Shown here: positions 41,603-50,430 of the stretch, piece by piece
Numbering within the stretch: the stretch's first letter is position 1
Layout: every line of letters begins with the position of its first letter
NCBI GenBank assembly: GCA_045531955.1
Contig: JAZSFC010000047.1
Span: 1-64,000, forward strand
Direction of reading: 5' to 3'
Length of the DNA: 64,000 nucleotides
DNA from: SIG299 sp045531955
GTDB lineage: Bacteria; Bacillota; Clostridia; Lachnospirales; Lachnospiraceae
Program-made: the position numbers and the translations under genes
The notes under the pieces: generated by a model
What the model was told of the DNA's origin: nothing
Database searches by the model: none
Seen by the model: only the letters and a program-made list of their open reading frames with translations

Positions 41603-43252
41603 CTAGCGTCCCTCTTTTGTTACAGTCATGCCAAGCTGGATGGTTTCCTTTTCCAACTGAATGACTGCATTTTTAATTTCAATTAACTGTTCCGGTGTCA
41701 GTTTTCCTTCCACCGCAGAATTTGCATTTTTCAAAAATTCATTTACGGTTTCCCGAAGGTCTGCCAGCTTATCCTGCAGAGCAAGTACCTGCTCTACATC
41801 CACCAGCTCTTCCGTAGCTTCCTCAAAGGTCATACCGGCGGCATCTGCCAAATCCACTTCTGTCATGCCATGAATTGCATCACACGGATATCCGGTTGCT
41901 TCACGAATCTTCTGCTCCAGTGCTTCCTTGGCTTCTGTTTCACCATGAACCAGGAAAATATGCTGCGGCGCTTTCTGCAGACCCTTTACCCAGTCAAGCA
42001 GCCCTTCGTAATCCGCATGACCGGAGAAGCCCTCCAGGTTGTAAATCTTTGCCTGAACGACTATCTTTTCACCAAGTACGGAAAGCTCCTTTTCACCATC
42101 CACAATGCGACGGCCCAGAGTTCCGTTTGCCTGATAACCGACAAAAACAATACTGCTCTTCGGATTCCAAAGGTTGTGTTTTAAATGATGACGGATACGT
42201 CCCGCATCGCACATGCCACTGGCAGAAATAATAATCTTCGGACGATTATCCTCATTCAGTGCCTTAGATTCATCACTGGTTCTGGTGAAATTCAAATTCG
42301 GGAAATCCAGCGGATTATCACCGTTTAATATATAGTCTTTGGTTTCCGCATCAAACACCTGGGCATTTCTTCTAAACACCTGGGTAGTAGTAACGGCCAT
42401 CGGGCTGTCGATATACACCTGCACTTTCGAAAGCAGATCATGATAGTATTCATCGGACTCATAAAAACGGTTTAATTCATAAATCAGCTCCTGGGTACGG
42501 CCTACCGCAAAGGCAGGAATAATCACGTTGCCGCCTCGCTTTACGGTATCTGCAATAATATCAATGAGTGCTTGGATACTGGACTCATTGCTTTCATGTA
42601 AACGATCGCCATAGGTGGATTCCATTACCACAAAGTCTGCTTTTTTTATCTTTTTCGGGTCACGAAGAATCGGTCTGTCATCCACACCGATATCTCCGGT
42701 ATATACCAATTTTACTGTCTTTTCATTTTCTGTAATCCAAAGCTCTGTAATAGCAGAACCAAGAATGTGACCGGCATCATTAAATACTGCCTTCATCTGG
42801 TCGTTTACCGTAAACAGCTGATCATACAAAATCGGACTTACCTGTTTTAGCGCTGCATTGGCATCCTCCATAGTATACATCGGTTCCACCGGCGAAAGTC
42901 CTTTTCTGAGCGCCTTTTTAGTCTGCCATTCCGCTTCCTTTTGCTGAATATGTGCACAGTCCGGAAGCATAACCTTAAGTAAATCCGCAGTAGCATCCGT
43001 GCAATAAATCGGTCCGGCAAAGCCCTGTTTTACAAGCAGCGGAAGTCTGCCGCAGTGGTCCACATGGGCGTGGCTCAAAATCACACATTCTATTTCTGCA
43101 GGGTTAAACGGAAAAGGCTCTAAATTCTGCGCCTCCTCTTTTTTTCCTCCCTGAAACATACCGCAATCCAGTAAAATCTGATGTTTATCTGTCGTCACCA
43201 AGTGACAGGAACCGGTTACCTCATTTACTGCTCCGCAAAACTTAATTTTCAT
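41603..43252 (-). CDS. Metallo-beta-lactamase/beta-CASP RNA-processing-like protein
   Basis: 549 residues from the ATG at 43252 (AAAGGAG site). MBL metal motif SHAHVDHCGRLP (about 63-74), a beta-CASP region (about 210-330) and the RNA-specificity domain with SGHADYEGLLDWV and VHGETEAKEAL. The family includes exo- or endoribonucleases of the CPSF/Int11 type. A C-terminal helical extension (about 480-549) is rich in Glu/Leu. Roughly 39 bases separate it from mgsA. Confidence 0.92.
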   Translation of the reverse strand: MKIKFCGAVNEVTGSCHLVTTDKHQILLDCGMFQGGKKEEAQNLEPFPFNPAEIECVILSHAHVDHCGRLPLLVKQGFAGPIYCTDATADLLKVMLPDCAHIQQKEAEWQTKKALRKGLSPVEPMYTMEDANAALKQVSPILYDQLFTVNDQMKAVFNDAGHILGSAITELWITENEKTVKLVYTGDIGVDDRPILRDPKKIKKADFVVMESTYGDRLHESNESSIQALIDIIADTVKRGGNVIIPAFAVGRTQELIYELNRFYESDEYYHDLLSKVQVYIDSPMAVTTTQVFRRNAQVFDAETKDYILNGDNPLDFPNLNFTRTSDESKALNEDNRPKIIISASGMCDAGRIRHHLKHNLWNPKSSIVFVGYQANGTLGRRIVDGEKELSVLGEKIVVQAKIYNLEGFSGHADYEGLLDWVKGLQKAPQHIFLVHGETEAKEALEQKIREATGYPCDAIHGMTEVDLADAAGMTFEEATEELVDVEQVLALQDKLADLRETVNEFLKNANSAVEGKLTPEQLIEIKNAVIQLEKETIQLGMTVTKEGR

Positions 43253-43346
43253 AGTTGTTTCTCCTTTCACGTCAACGATATATAAAATATATTTTTGTTT
43301 TCTCTCCTACTATTATGTACATTTTCCCATCTTTAATAATAGCGTT

Positions 43347-44468
43347 TTACTGTTCCTGTGTCAATGAATCCTTCGATGATTCCGCTTCTTCTGCCGCTTT
43401 TTCTTTCAAAAATTTTATTGCTTTCTCATCACCTAATTCTGCAGCCCTTTTGAGCCACTCTTCTCCTTTTTTTTCATTCGGTTGTACCCCAAGTCCCTCA
43501 AAATACATCACAGCAACCCGTCTGCAGCTTCGGGTATCCTGTTGTTCTGCTGCCTTTAAGTACCAGAATAGCGCCTGCTCATAATCCTGTGGCACGCCTT
43601 TACCGTTATAGTATAAATATCCAATCGTTCTTTGTGCCAAACGTTCTCCCTGCTCCGCTGCTTTCATACACCATTCAAACGCTTTTTGATAATCCTGCTC
43701 TACTCCTTTTCCTTCATAATACATTGCACCAAGATTCCGCTGGGCTATTGGTAACCCCAGCTCCGCTGCCTGCGCATATATCTCTACCGCTTTTTGATAG
43801 TCCTGCTTTAAAACATCACCCTTCTCAAATTTAGAAGCCAAATTATTTAGTCCCATAATGTCGCCCTGACTTGCCGCTCTTATCGTCCAGTTTACCGATT
43901 CTTCCTCATTTTCCTCGACACCCAATCCTTTTTCATACATATAGCCTACCTGGCGCTGCGCCTGCGCAAAGCCATGCTCCGCCGACTTCCTGTACCAGGC
44001 AAATGCCTCCTCTAAATTCTTATTTACGCCAATGCCACGTTCATATATGCTTCCCATGTTAAATTCGGCAAGTGCAAAGCCTTGCTCCGCCGATTTTTGA
44101 TACCATTCCCGCGCTTTTTCCGGATTTTTATCCACCCCCAGGCCATTTTCATATGCATATCCCAATTCACTTTGGGCTACGGCATGTCCCTGCTCCGCGG
44201 CTTTTAAATACCACTCCGCGGCTTTTTCTGCGCTCTTTTTAACGCCCTCTCCATTGAAATACATAAGTGCTGTATTATACTTCGCATGCACATGTCCCGC
44301 TTTTGCCGCTTTCCGCCACCATTTTCCGGCACGTCTCATGTTTACCTTGGTTCCGTATCCGTCTGCATACCAGCATCCAAGCAGAAACATAGAATCCGCA
44401 TATCCTAATTTTGCTGATTTTTTTATCGTTTGAAAATTTATATTTGCTCCGATATCCGTTGTATTCAT
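43347..44468 (-). CDS. Sel1-like repeat protein with nine repeats
   Basis: 373 residues from the ATG at 44468, with a GGAAGGAG site; the frame runs on another 32 codons without one. About nine consecutive ~36-residue Sel1 repeats (A-x-x-x-L-G-x-x-Y-x-x-G-x-G-V...A..W..KAAEQG) fill residues 20-350, followed by a short acidic tail. No signal peptide. Sel1 arrays form protein-binding solenoids; partner unknown. The repeats are quite diverged from each other, so they are not a recent tandem expansion. Confidence 0.93.
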   Translation of the reverse strand: MNTTDIGANINFQTIKKSAKLGYADSMFLLGCWYADGYGTKVNMRRAGKWWRKAAKAGHVHAKYNTALMYFNGEGVKKSAEKAAEWYLKAAEQGHAVAQSELGYAYENGLGVDKNPEKAREWYQKSAEQGFALAEFNMGSIYERGIGVNKNLEEAFAWYRKSAEHGFAQAQRQVGYMYEKGLGVEENEEESVNWTIRAASQGDIMGLNNLASKFEKGDVLKQDYQKAVEIYAQAAELGLPIAQRNLGAMYYEGKGVEQDYQKAFEWCMKAAEQGERLAQRTIGYLYYNGKGVPQDYEQALFWYLKAAEQQDTRSCRRVAVMYFEGLGVQPNEKKGEEWLKRAAELGDEKAIKFLKEKAAEEAESSKDSLTQEQ

Positions 44469-44657
44469 CCTATTCTCCTTCCCAAACATTGGTACAAACC
44501 AAATGATACCACATTCTGAACAAAAAATCCACGTTTCCTGTTCATTACCCAAAACGGAAAACACCGCAATTTCTGCCAGTAAAATAGCAGTATTCTGCTA
44601 GTTTCGAAACTGTTGTTCCCGTACAATAAAAGTATACTGCAGGAAAGGGGAATACTT

Positions 44658-45509
44658 ATGAACTATGTTTATGAAATGCCGGCCGCAATGCTTCAAAAGA
44701 CCGACAAAAAAGGAACTGTAGAACGCTTTTTATACAATACCGGAACCTATGACGAGCGGGTGTCCCTGCCAATGGCAAAAGCCGCCTGGGTTTACTTACC
44801 TTACGGTTACGACAATAAAAAACAATATAATGTTCTTTACCTGCTTCACGGCGGTGGTGTTAACGAAGACTGGTGGTTTAAAATGTTTCCGGATACCGTT
44901 ACCATTTTAGACAATATGATGGCCCGGGGCATCTGCGAGCCATGCATTATTGTTGCCCCAACCTACTATCGTGGTGCAGAAGCGGACCGCAATGCGGAAT
45001 TTATCACAGAACACTTCCGGTTTGAGCTGCGCAACGATTTAATTCCGGCTATCGAAAGCAAGTACTCTACTTACGCAACAGGTGATGTTTCCGAAGAAAA
45101 CCTCATTAAGACCCGTAAACACCGTGCCTTTGCCGGACTTTCCCTGGGCTCCATGACAACCTACCGTGCCGCATTCTATAACAACTATGATTTATTCTCC
45201 TGGTACGGCCCATTTTCCGGCTGCTGTGGTCCTAAGGGCGACCGTACCGTAGAAGTTAAACGCATTATCGAAACTTTGGAAAACGGGGTCAAGAACAATC
45301 TGCCGCTGGATTACATGTTCTGCTGCAACGGCGACCAAGATATTGCTTATGAAGAACATGTAGAAATCATGGAAAATGTTTTGAAAACCTGTAATTTATT
45401 TGTACCGGGAGAAAACTATGATTTCTTTATCATTCCGGGTGGCGTTCATGATATGAAGGCATGGCAATTACACCTATATCACGCACTTCAGATTTTCTTT
45501 ACAAAATAA
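44658..45509 (+). CDS. Carbohydrate esterase family 1-like (feruloyl/acetyl xylan) esterase
   Basis: 283 residues from the ATG at 44658 (AAAGGGG site). Alpha/beta hydrolase: VYLPYGYDNKKQYNVLYLLHGGG (about 45-67), nucleophile Ser162 in AGLSLGSM, Asp near GDQDI and His in GGVHDMKAW. No signal peptide, so it would act on imported esterified oligosaccharides. A perfect 12-bp palindrome AGTTTCGAAACT (near 44599-44610) lies upstream, possibly an operator. Confidence 0.88.
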   Translation: MNYVYEMPAAMLQKTDKKGTVERFLYNTGTYDERVSLPMAKAAWVYLPYGYDNKKQYNVLYLLHGGGVNEDWWFKMFPDTVTILDNMMARGICEPCIIVAPTYYRGAEADRNAEFITEHFRFELRNDLIPAIESKYSTYATGDVSEENLIKTRKHRAFAGLSLGSMTTYRAAFYNNYDLFSWYGPFSGCCGPKGDRTVEVKRIIETLENGVKNNLPLDYMFCCNGDQDIAYEEHVEIMENVLKTCNLFVPGENYDFFIIPGGVHDMKAWQLHLYHALQIFFTK

Positions 45510-45520
45510 ATCGTCCTGCA

Positions 45521-45556
45521 AAAAAACGTCGTAGCCCCCACGCTACGACGTTTTTG
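45521..45556. terminator. Bidirectional terminator between the esterase and anti-sigma genes
   Basis: Perfect 14-bp stem AAAAACGTCGTAGC/GCTACGACGTTTTT (45522-45535, 45542-45555) flanked by A and T runs in both directions. Confidence 0.9.
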
Positions 45557-45563
45557 TATTATG

Positions 45564-46223
45564 TTATTCTTCACTCGAAATATGAAGTTCATAACATCCC
45601 GGAACTCCCGGTTCTTCTTTCACTTCATACTGATAGATTTCTCCGTTCTTCTCATAGCTTACAGATGCGGCTCCGTCGGTCATATCCTCCGTGATATCAA
45701 TTTTTATATCACCATCTACAAAATAAACCTTATCGTCTTCCTTTGCTACTCCGATATTATCCACTGTGATGCTGGTATCCTTAACAATGTAAACTTCCGG
45801 GAATGAACTTTCCGCACCAACACCTGCAATCTTCAAAGAATCCGCATCCGTTGCATCACTGATAAGAACAAATTCCACGCTATCCTCATCTTGTACATTC
45901 AATGTTGTGGAATACTGCACAGTGCCGTCCTCCAGGACCACTCCTTCCATCTCTACCTCCTGCCATACCCCATTTAAATTTATTTTCGCTACTACCGTTT
46001 CCACCCAGGTACTTCCGGTCATGGCATAAGCCACTCCGTTGCTTCCGGCAAACAATACCGCTGCAATTGCTGCTGCCATAGCCAGTTTTCTGCCGACAGA
46101 CATTTCTTTTTTCTTTACATTCCTTTCGTCCATGTTCATCACCTTTCTTCGCAAGTCCTCCGGGGCATGCAGTTCACCATAGGTGTTCTGAACATAGTTC
46201 TTTAGTTTATCTTCCTTACTCAT
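45564..46223 (-). CDS. Probable anti-sigma factor (membrane, DUF4179-like)
   Basis: 219 residues. A cytoplasmic N-terminal part (about 1-45) with a helical YGELHAPEDLRRKVM region, one membrane helix (about 46-66) and an external beta-rich part (about 75-219). It overlaps the ECF sigma gene by eight bases. The layout of a short inside domain and a single helix is that of anti-sigma factors; the outside part is unknown and may sense an envelope signal. Confidence 0.8.
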   Translation of the reverse strand: MSKEDKLKNYVQNTYGELHAPEDLRRKVMNMDERNVKKKEMSVGRKLAMAAAIAAVLFAGSNGVAYAMTGSTWVETVVAKINLNGVWQEVEMEGVVLEDGTVQYSTTLNVQDEDSVEFVLISDATDADSLKIAGVGAESSFPEVYIVKDTSITVDNIGVAKEDDKVYFVDGDIKIDITEDMTDGAASVSYEKNGEIYQYEVKEEPGVPGCYELHISSEE

Positions 46224-46695
46224 TCCATGCCTCCTTCAAGTCACCCTTCAATTTTTGTCTTGCCCGGAGAAGTCTTGATTTTACCGCAGTTTCGGAAAGC
46301 TTCAGCATCTGTGCAATTTCCCTGATACTGTATTCTTCGTAATAATAAAGATACACGATTTGCCGGTATTTCTGAGGAAGGTTCTGCACCGCAAAATATA
46401 ACTCACTTCTTTCCGGTGTGGAAAATACCGGCTCCTCTGTCAGCTCTTCCAGATAGGTTGTACGGCGTTTCCATCCGGAACGCCACAGACTGTGGCACTC
46501 ATTCACCGCCACCCGTATCAGCCACTTTCTAGCATGGTCCTCATCCTCAAAGTTTTCTGTTTTTTCCCAAAGCTTAACAAAAGTATTCTGCACTACGTCC
46601 TCTGCATCTGCAAGGGTATTACACCCATTCACGGCCACACGGTATATACAGTCCAGATATTTTTCTGTCAAGCGTTCGTATTCCTGCGTATCCAA
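46216..46695 (-). CDS. ECF RNA polymerase sigma factor
   Basis: 159 residues from a TTG at 46695, which has AGGAG 8 bases before it. Region 2 is DAEDVVQNTFVKLWEKTENFEDEDHARKWLIRVAVN and region 4 is IVYLYYYEEYSIREIAQMLKLSETAVKSRLLRARQKLK. It drives envelope- or stress-response genes when released by the downstream anti-sigma factor. An ECF-like promoter lies just upstream, pointing to autoregulation. Confidence 0.93.
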   Translation of the reverse strand: MDTQEYERLTEKYLDCIYRVAVNGCNTLADAEDVVQNTFVKLWEKTENFEDEDHARKWLIRVAVNECHSLWRSGWKRRTTYLEELTEEPVFSTPERSELYFAVQNLPQKYRQIVYLYYYEEYSIREIAQMLKLSETAVKSRLLRARQKLKGDLKEAWNE

Positions 46696-46743
46696 AGTAT
46701 TTCTCCTGTTTTTGTATTGTTCGAAAGGCCTTTCTGATTATAG

Positions 46744-46770
46744 AACGCATGAGAAAGGTAAAAGGTTGCA
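46744..46770 (-). promoter_or_regulatory. ECF-type promoter of the sigma/anti-sigma operon
   Basis: Leftward TGCAAC (46765-46770), followed by CTTTT, and CGTT (46744-46747) with 17 bases between, the AAC...CGT pattern of ECF promoters. It also contains TATAAT directly after CGTTC, so a vegetative contribution is possible. Confidence 0.55.
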
Positions 46771-46790
46771 AATAAGTTTAAACTATCATA

Positions 46791-46826
46791 AAAAGCTTCC
46801 ATGCCGTTACAGCATGGAAGCTTTGC
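46791..46826 (-). terminator. Terminator after the SCP2-like gene
   Basis: Perfect 13-bp stem AAAGCTTCCATGC (46792-46804, 46812-46824) with a run of U residues leftwards (46791), past the stop at 46854. Confidence 0.88.
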
Positions 46827-46853
46827 ATCCGCTCGAATCAAAGTCTGTAATCA

Positions 46854-47204
46854 CTAATTATTCTCATGCACACCGGAACATCTGCAGCCGCATCCAAACG
46901 GCAGGTTCTCCAGTTGTCTGCTGTCACCGTACACCTTTAACTGACCGTTGGTATAAGCTACCCGTGGCGTAATTTTACCCTCCAGCATTTGCAGGATAAC
47001 CTCTGCAGTAGTTACAATAATCAAATCCCGGTCATAGTATTCGTATGGCTCCACATTTACCTTGCCGTCATCCAGTTCCACATAGAAGTAGCCTTCGCCC
47101 TCGCCTTCTACATTAAACTGGTATGCCACATGTCCCACCTGCCGGCTGACTTGCACCACTTTCATGGCATCTTTTACTCTTGCAACAAGTTCTTCATACG
47201 TCAT
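46854..47204 (-). CDS. SCP2 sterol-binding-like protein
   Basis: 116 residues from the ATG at 47204 (GGAGG 8 bases upstream; TTG six bases earlier is too close). It has the SCP2 pattern VAYQFNVEGEGEGYFYVELDDGKVNVEPY and DLIIVTTAEVILQMLEGKITPRVAYTNGQLKVYGD (about 27-98). The C-terminus has a Cys cluster (CGCRC). Binds a lipid-like ligand in related proteins. It has a long structured leader. Confidence 0.82.
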   Translation of the reverse strand: MTYEELVARVKDAMKVVQVSRQVGHVAYQFNVEGEGEGYFYVELDDGKVNVEPYEYYDRDLIIVTTAEVILQMLEGKITPRVAYTNGQLKVYGDSRQLENLPFGCGCRCSGVHENN

Positions 47205-47214
47205 AAGCAATCCT

Positions 47215-47311
47215 CCCTGTTTTCCGAAGGAAAATGCCCGCCCGCTTATGCGGGCAGAGGATTTATCCTCCTAAACTCCTTATGCAAAAGCATAACATAG
47301 TTCTATAGTCC
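47215..47311 (-). promoter_or_regulatory. Structured 5' leader of the SCP2-like gene
   Basis: About 100 bases between the promoter and the start. They can form three short hairpins: AGGAT-AA-ATCCT, GCCCGC-ATAA-GCGGGC and TTTTCC-TTCG-GGAAAA (UUCG-type loop), the last close to the ribosome binding site. I recognise no riboswitch class. Confidence 0.45.
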
Positions 47312-47312
47312 T

Positions 47313-47341
47313 ATTATAATCCTATTTTCTGAAAATTACAA
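47313..47341 (-). promoter_or_regulatory. Promoter of the SCP2-like gene
   Basis: Leftward TTGTAA (47336-47341), 17 bases, TATAAT (47313-47318). Confidence 0.72.
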
Positions 47342-47379
47342 GTCGATTCTTTAATTTTATATACAATTTATTTTCGCAT

Positions 47380-47426
47380 AAAAAACCGGGCTACCACTCT
47401 TGGCTTTCCAAAAGCTGATAACCCGG
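47380..47426 (-). terminator. Terminator of the atp operon
   Basis: CCGGG(C/T)TA-type stem (47386-47394 with 47418-47426) with an inner AGCTTTTGG/CCAAAAGC-like pairing and six U residues leftwards (47380-47385), 10 bases past the atpC stop. Confidence 0.88.
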
Positions 47427-47436
47427 AATCTAATTG

Positions 47437-47847
47437 CTATTTTCTCGCCAGCTGAATTCGAATCAGTGACTTACGTAAAGACAGTTCCGCTCTGGCAATG
47501 TTGATATTACTATCACCACTGGAAAGTCTCTTTTCTGCACGGGCTTTGGATTCCTCAGCACGGTGCAGGTCGATTTCTTCCGGCCATTCACAGGATTCTG
47601 CCAAAATTGTCATGTGGTCCTGGAAAATTTCCACGAAACCGTCATGCAATGCGGCAATTTTCTGCTCGCCGTCCTCTTTGATTTTGAGGACACCCGGAAC
47701 TAAAATCGCGGTCAGTGGGATGTGTCCTTTTAACACACCCATTTCCCCTTCGGAGGTTCTAAGCTCCACCATTTCCACATCTCCGTCATAGAAAATGCGG
47801 TCCGGTGAAATCACCTGAAGGCGAAAAAACTTACTCATATCTGCCAT
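47437..47847 (-). CDS. atpC: ATP synthase F1 epsilon subunit
   Basis: 136 residues from the ATG at 47847, 5 bases after GGAGG; the frame runs on upstream through the palindromic element but that part is not AtpC-like. N-terminal beta barrel with VISPDRIFYDGDVEMVELRTSEGEMGVLKGHIPL and a C-terminal helical hairpin (about 85-136) with AEESKARAEKRL. Epsilon regulates ATP hydrolysis. The gap to atpD (248 bases) is unusually large because of the element at 47871-48071. Confidence 0.93.
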   Translation of the reverse strand: MADMSKFFRLQVISPDRIFYDGDVEMVELRTSEGEMGVLKGHIPLTAILVPGVLKIKEDGEQKIAALHDGFVEIFQDHMTILAESCEWPEEIDLHRAEESKARAEKRLSSGDSNINIARAELSLRKSLIRIQLARK

Positions 47848-47870
47848 AAAGTCCTCCATCGGTGCAGTAA

Positions 47871-48071
47871 CGTTTTTTGCAATTTTAAAGATATTTTTGG
47901 CTGTATCGTATCTGTGTTCGCCTGGACTCCTCCGACAGTTATTCGTCTCCGACGGACAAAGCGAAATACAGTTCCGCTCTCTCCGCCGTAGCCGAACACC
48001 TGTCGGCTGAGATGTCGTACACCTAGATACGATACACTCAAAAATATTATCTTGCAACTAGTCAAAAAACG
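47871..48071. repeat. ~200-nt palindromic element inserted between atpD and atpC
   Basis: Outer arms CGTTTTTTG (47871-47879) and CAAAAAACG (48063-48071), then AAGATA..TTTTTG (47888-47899) with CAAAAATATTATCTT (48039-48053), then TGTATCGTATCT (47902-47913) with AGATACGATACA (48025-48036, perfect 12 bp). Inside are GTGTTCG (47914-47920) with CGAACAC (47993-47999) and CCGACAG (47932-47938) with CTGTCGG (48000-48006), in interleaved order. It is part of the operon's transcript. Confidence 0.78.
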
Positions 48072-48095
48072 CCTACTGCACCCTACTTATCACCT

Positions 48096-49487
48096 TTACT
48101 TCTTTACTCTTGCCAAAACATCGTCGATGTTACCTGCATTTAAGAAGTAACTTTCCGGAATATCGTCATGCTTACCCTCTAAGATTTCCTTGAAGCCCTG
48201 AATGGTTTCGGAAATAGGTACATAACGACCAGGAAGACCGGTAAACTGTTCTGCAACGTGGAATGGCTGGGATAAGAATCTCTGCACTCTTCTAGCTCTT
48301 GCAACGAGGAGTTTTTCATCTTCGGAAAGTTCATCCATACCGAGGATGGCAATGATATCCTGTAATTCCTTATATCTCTGCAGAATTTCCTGTACGCCGC
48401 GGGCAACCTGGTAGTGTTCTTCACCAACGATACGTGGGTCAAGAATACGGGAAGTGGAAGCCAGTGGGTCAACTGCCGGATAAATACCAAGCTCTACGAT
48501 GGAACGGGACAACGCAGTGGTTGCGTCCAGGTGAGCGAAGGTATTTGCCGGAGCAGGGTCAGTATAGTCATCCGCAGGCACGTAAACAGCCTGTACGGAA
48601 GTGATGGAACCATTCTTTGTGGAAGTAATACGCTCCTGCAGGGCACCCATTTCGGTCTGCAGAGTCGGCTGATAACCTACCGCAGATGGCATACGGCCAA
48701 GCAGCGCGGATACTTCGGAACCCGCCTGGGTAAAACGGAAAATGTTATCGATGAAGAGAAGTACGTCCTTACCGGTCTGGTCACGGAAGTATTCTGCCAT
48801 GGTAAGACCTGTAAGACCAACTCTCATTCTTGCTCCCGGTGGCTCGTTCATCTGACCGAATACCATGGTGGTCTTTTCGATAACGCCGGATTCAATCATT
48901 TCGTAGTATAAGTCGTTACCTTCACGGGTACGCTCACCTACACCGGTAAATACGGAATATCCGTTATGCTCTGTAGCAATGTTGGTAATTAACTCCTGGA
49001 TAAGTACGGTTTTACCTACGCCGGCACCACCGAACAGACCAATTTTACCACCCTTCTGGTAAGGGCAGAGAAGGTCAACGACCTTAATACCGGTTTCTAA
49101 CATTTCTGTCTGGGTGGACTGCTCTTCAAAAGCAGGTGCCTTTCTGTGAATTGGTAAATACTGTACTCCTTCCGGAGCCGGTTTTTCGTCAATCGGATTA
49201 CCGAGTACGTTAAACATACGTCCTAAGGTGTTTTCACCTACAGGAACGGAAATCGGAGCACCGGTAGCTACCGCATCCATGCCGCGGACAAGTCCGTCGG
49301 TAGGACCCATGGCAATACAGCGCACGGTGTCGTCACCTAAGTGCTGTGCTACCTCTACCACCAGCTCGGTCTTACCGTTCTGGATTTTAATAGCTTCGTA
49401 TATTTCCGGAAGATTTCCGTTTGTAAACTTAATGTCAAGTACCGCACCGATAATCTGAGTGATTTTTCCGATATTGTTTGTAGCCAA
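48096..49487 (-). CDS. atpD: ATP synthase F1 beta subunit
   Basis: 463 residues from a TTG at 49487 with an AAAGGAG site. Walker A GGAGVGKT (about 155-162), Walker B LLFIDNIFR, and the catalytic EVSALLGRMPSAVGYQPTL region; GERTREGNDLY holds the catalytic glutamate. C-terminal EQFTGLPGRYVP is typical. Catalytic nucleotide-binding subunit. Confidence 0.98.
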   Translation of the reverse strand: MATNNIGKITQIIGAVLDIKFTNGNLPEIYEAIKIQNGKTELVVEVAQHLGDDTVRCIAMGPTDGLVRGMDAVATGAPISVPVGENTLGRMFNVLGNPIDEKPAPEGVQYLPIHRKAPAFEEQSTQTEMLETGIKVVDLLCPYQKGGKIGLFGGAGVGKTVLIQELITNIATEHNGYSVFTGVGERTREGNDLYYEMIESGVIEKTTMVFGQMNEPPGARMRVGLTGLTMAEYFRDQTGKDVLLFIDNIFRFTQAGSEVSALLGRMPSAVGYQPTLQTEMGALQERITSTKNGSITSVQAVYVPADDYTDPAPANTFAHLDATTALSRSIVELGIYPAVDPLASTSRILDPRIVGEEHYQVARGVQEILQRYKELQDIIAILGMDELSEDEKLLVARARRVQRFLSQPFHVAEQFTGLPGRYVPISETIQGFKEILEGKHDDIPESYFLNAGNIDDVLARVKK

Positions 49488-49519
49488 TTTCGTTCACTCC
49501 TTTTTCATTTATTTTGCAT

Positions 49520-49565
49520 GCAATCTCTATGATTGCTGCGATAAATTGATTCATCAATTTATCGC
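49520..49565 (-). promoter_or_regulatory. Two adjacent hairpins between atpG and atpD
   Basis: GCGATAAATTGAT (49538-49550) pairs with ATCAATTTATCGC (49553-49565), overlapping the atpG stop; GCAATC-TCTAT-GATTGC (49520-49536) follows. No U tract, so processing or translation-control elements rather than a terminator. Confidence 0.6.
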
Positions 49566-50414
49566 ATTGGCGCCGGCAATGATTTCGGTAAGCTCCTGGG
49601 TAATGGCACCCTGACGGGCACGGTTGTAGCTTAATTCCAGGGTAGAAATCATTTCTTCGGCATTGGTTGTCGCAGAATCCATTGCCTGCATTCTTGCACC
49701 GTTTTCACTTGCAAAGGACTGCATCAGCCCGCCGTAAATTAAACTGTTGATATACTTTGGAATAATTAAGTCAAGAGCTTCCTCTGCCTCCGGTTCATAG
49801 TTCATCAGTGTCAGCTTGTCTGCCTCGTCCTCTTCTTCCTCTTCGGATACTACCACCGGAAGAAGCTTCAGCCAGGTAGGAATATGTGTCACTGTGTTTT
49901 TGAACTCGGTATAAACCAGATAAATCTCACCGATTTTACCTTCTGCAAAGTCTTCTAACACCTTACGGCCGATGGCTGTTGCATCGTTAAAAACCGGTTC
50001 GTCCATTGCTTCGGAATAGTCCTCGGCGATGGTGTAACCACGTCTCGCCAAAGCGTCCCTGCCTTTTTTACCCACAGCATAAATTACTGCGTCTTCCTTG
50101 CTGATGCCGCTGTTCATTACCATCTTGATGATGTTGGAGTTGTAGCCGCCCGCAAGTCCACGGTTGGAGGTTACCATGATGATGCCCTTCTTTTCGGAGC
50201 TGCCGCTCTGAAGATACGGATGAAGGATATTTCCGGATTTCCGGAGCATGGAATTTACCGCTTTGTACATGTGCTCAAAGTAAGGCTTGGTGTTTTCTGC
50301 CTTGCCCTTGGCTTTTTGCAGCTTTACGGTGGAAACCAGCTTCATCGCCTTGGTAATCTGCCCGGTGCTCTGTATACTTTCTCTGCGCCTCTTGATATCT
50401 CTCATGGAAGCCAT
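49554..50414 (-). CDS. atpG: ATP synthase F1 gamma subunit
   Basis: 286 residues. N-terminal MRDIKRRRESIQSTGQITKAMKLVSTVKLQKA and C-terminal ELSYNRARQGAITQELTEIIAGANA, the two coiled-coil helices that form the rotor shaft. An Asp/Glu-rich insert (about 193-205; EEEEEDEADK) occurs in the globular part, slightly longer than average. AGAGG site before the ATG. Confidence 0.97.
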   Translation of the reverse strand: MASMRDIKRRRESIQSTGQITKAMKLVSTVKLQKAKGKAENTKPYFEHMYKAVNSMLRKSGNILHPYLQSGSSEKKGIIMVTSNRGLAGGYNSNIIKMVMNSGISKEDAVIYAVGKKGRDALARRGYTIAEDYSEAMDEPVFNDATAIGRKVLEDFAEGKIGEIYLVYTEFKNTVTHIPTWLKLLPVVVSEEEEEDEADKLTLMNYEPEAEEALDLIIPKYINSLIYGGLMQSFASENGARMQAMDSATTNAEEMISTLELSYNRARQGAITQELTEIIAGANAIN

Positions 50415-50430
50415 GTTACATCACACCTCT

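Noticed and set aside
47215..47311. Known riboswitch class in the SCP2-like leader
   Set aside because: Hairpins are present but no conserved aptamer motif of a class I know.
47848..48057. N-terminal extension of atpC to 206 codons
   Set aside because: The extra part is the palindromic element, and a good ribosome binding site precedes the ATG at 47847.
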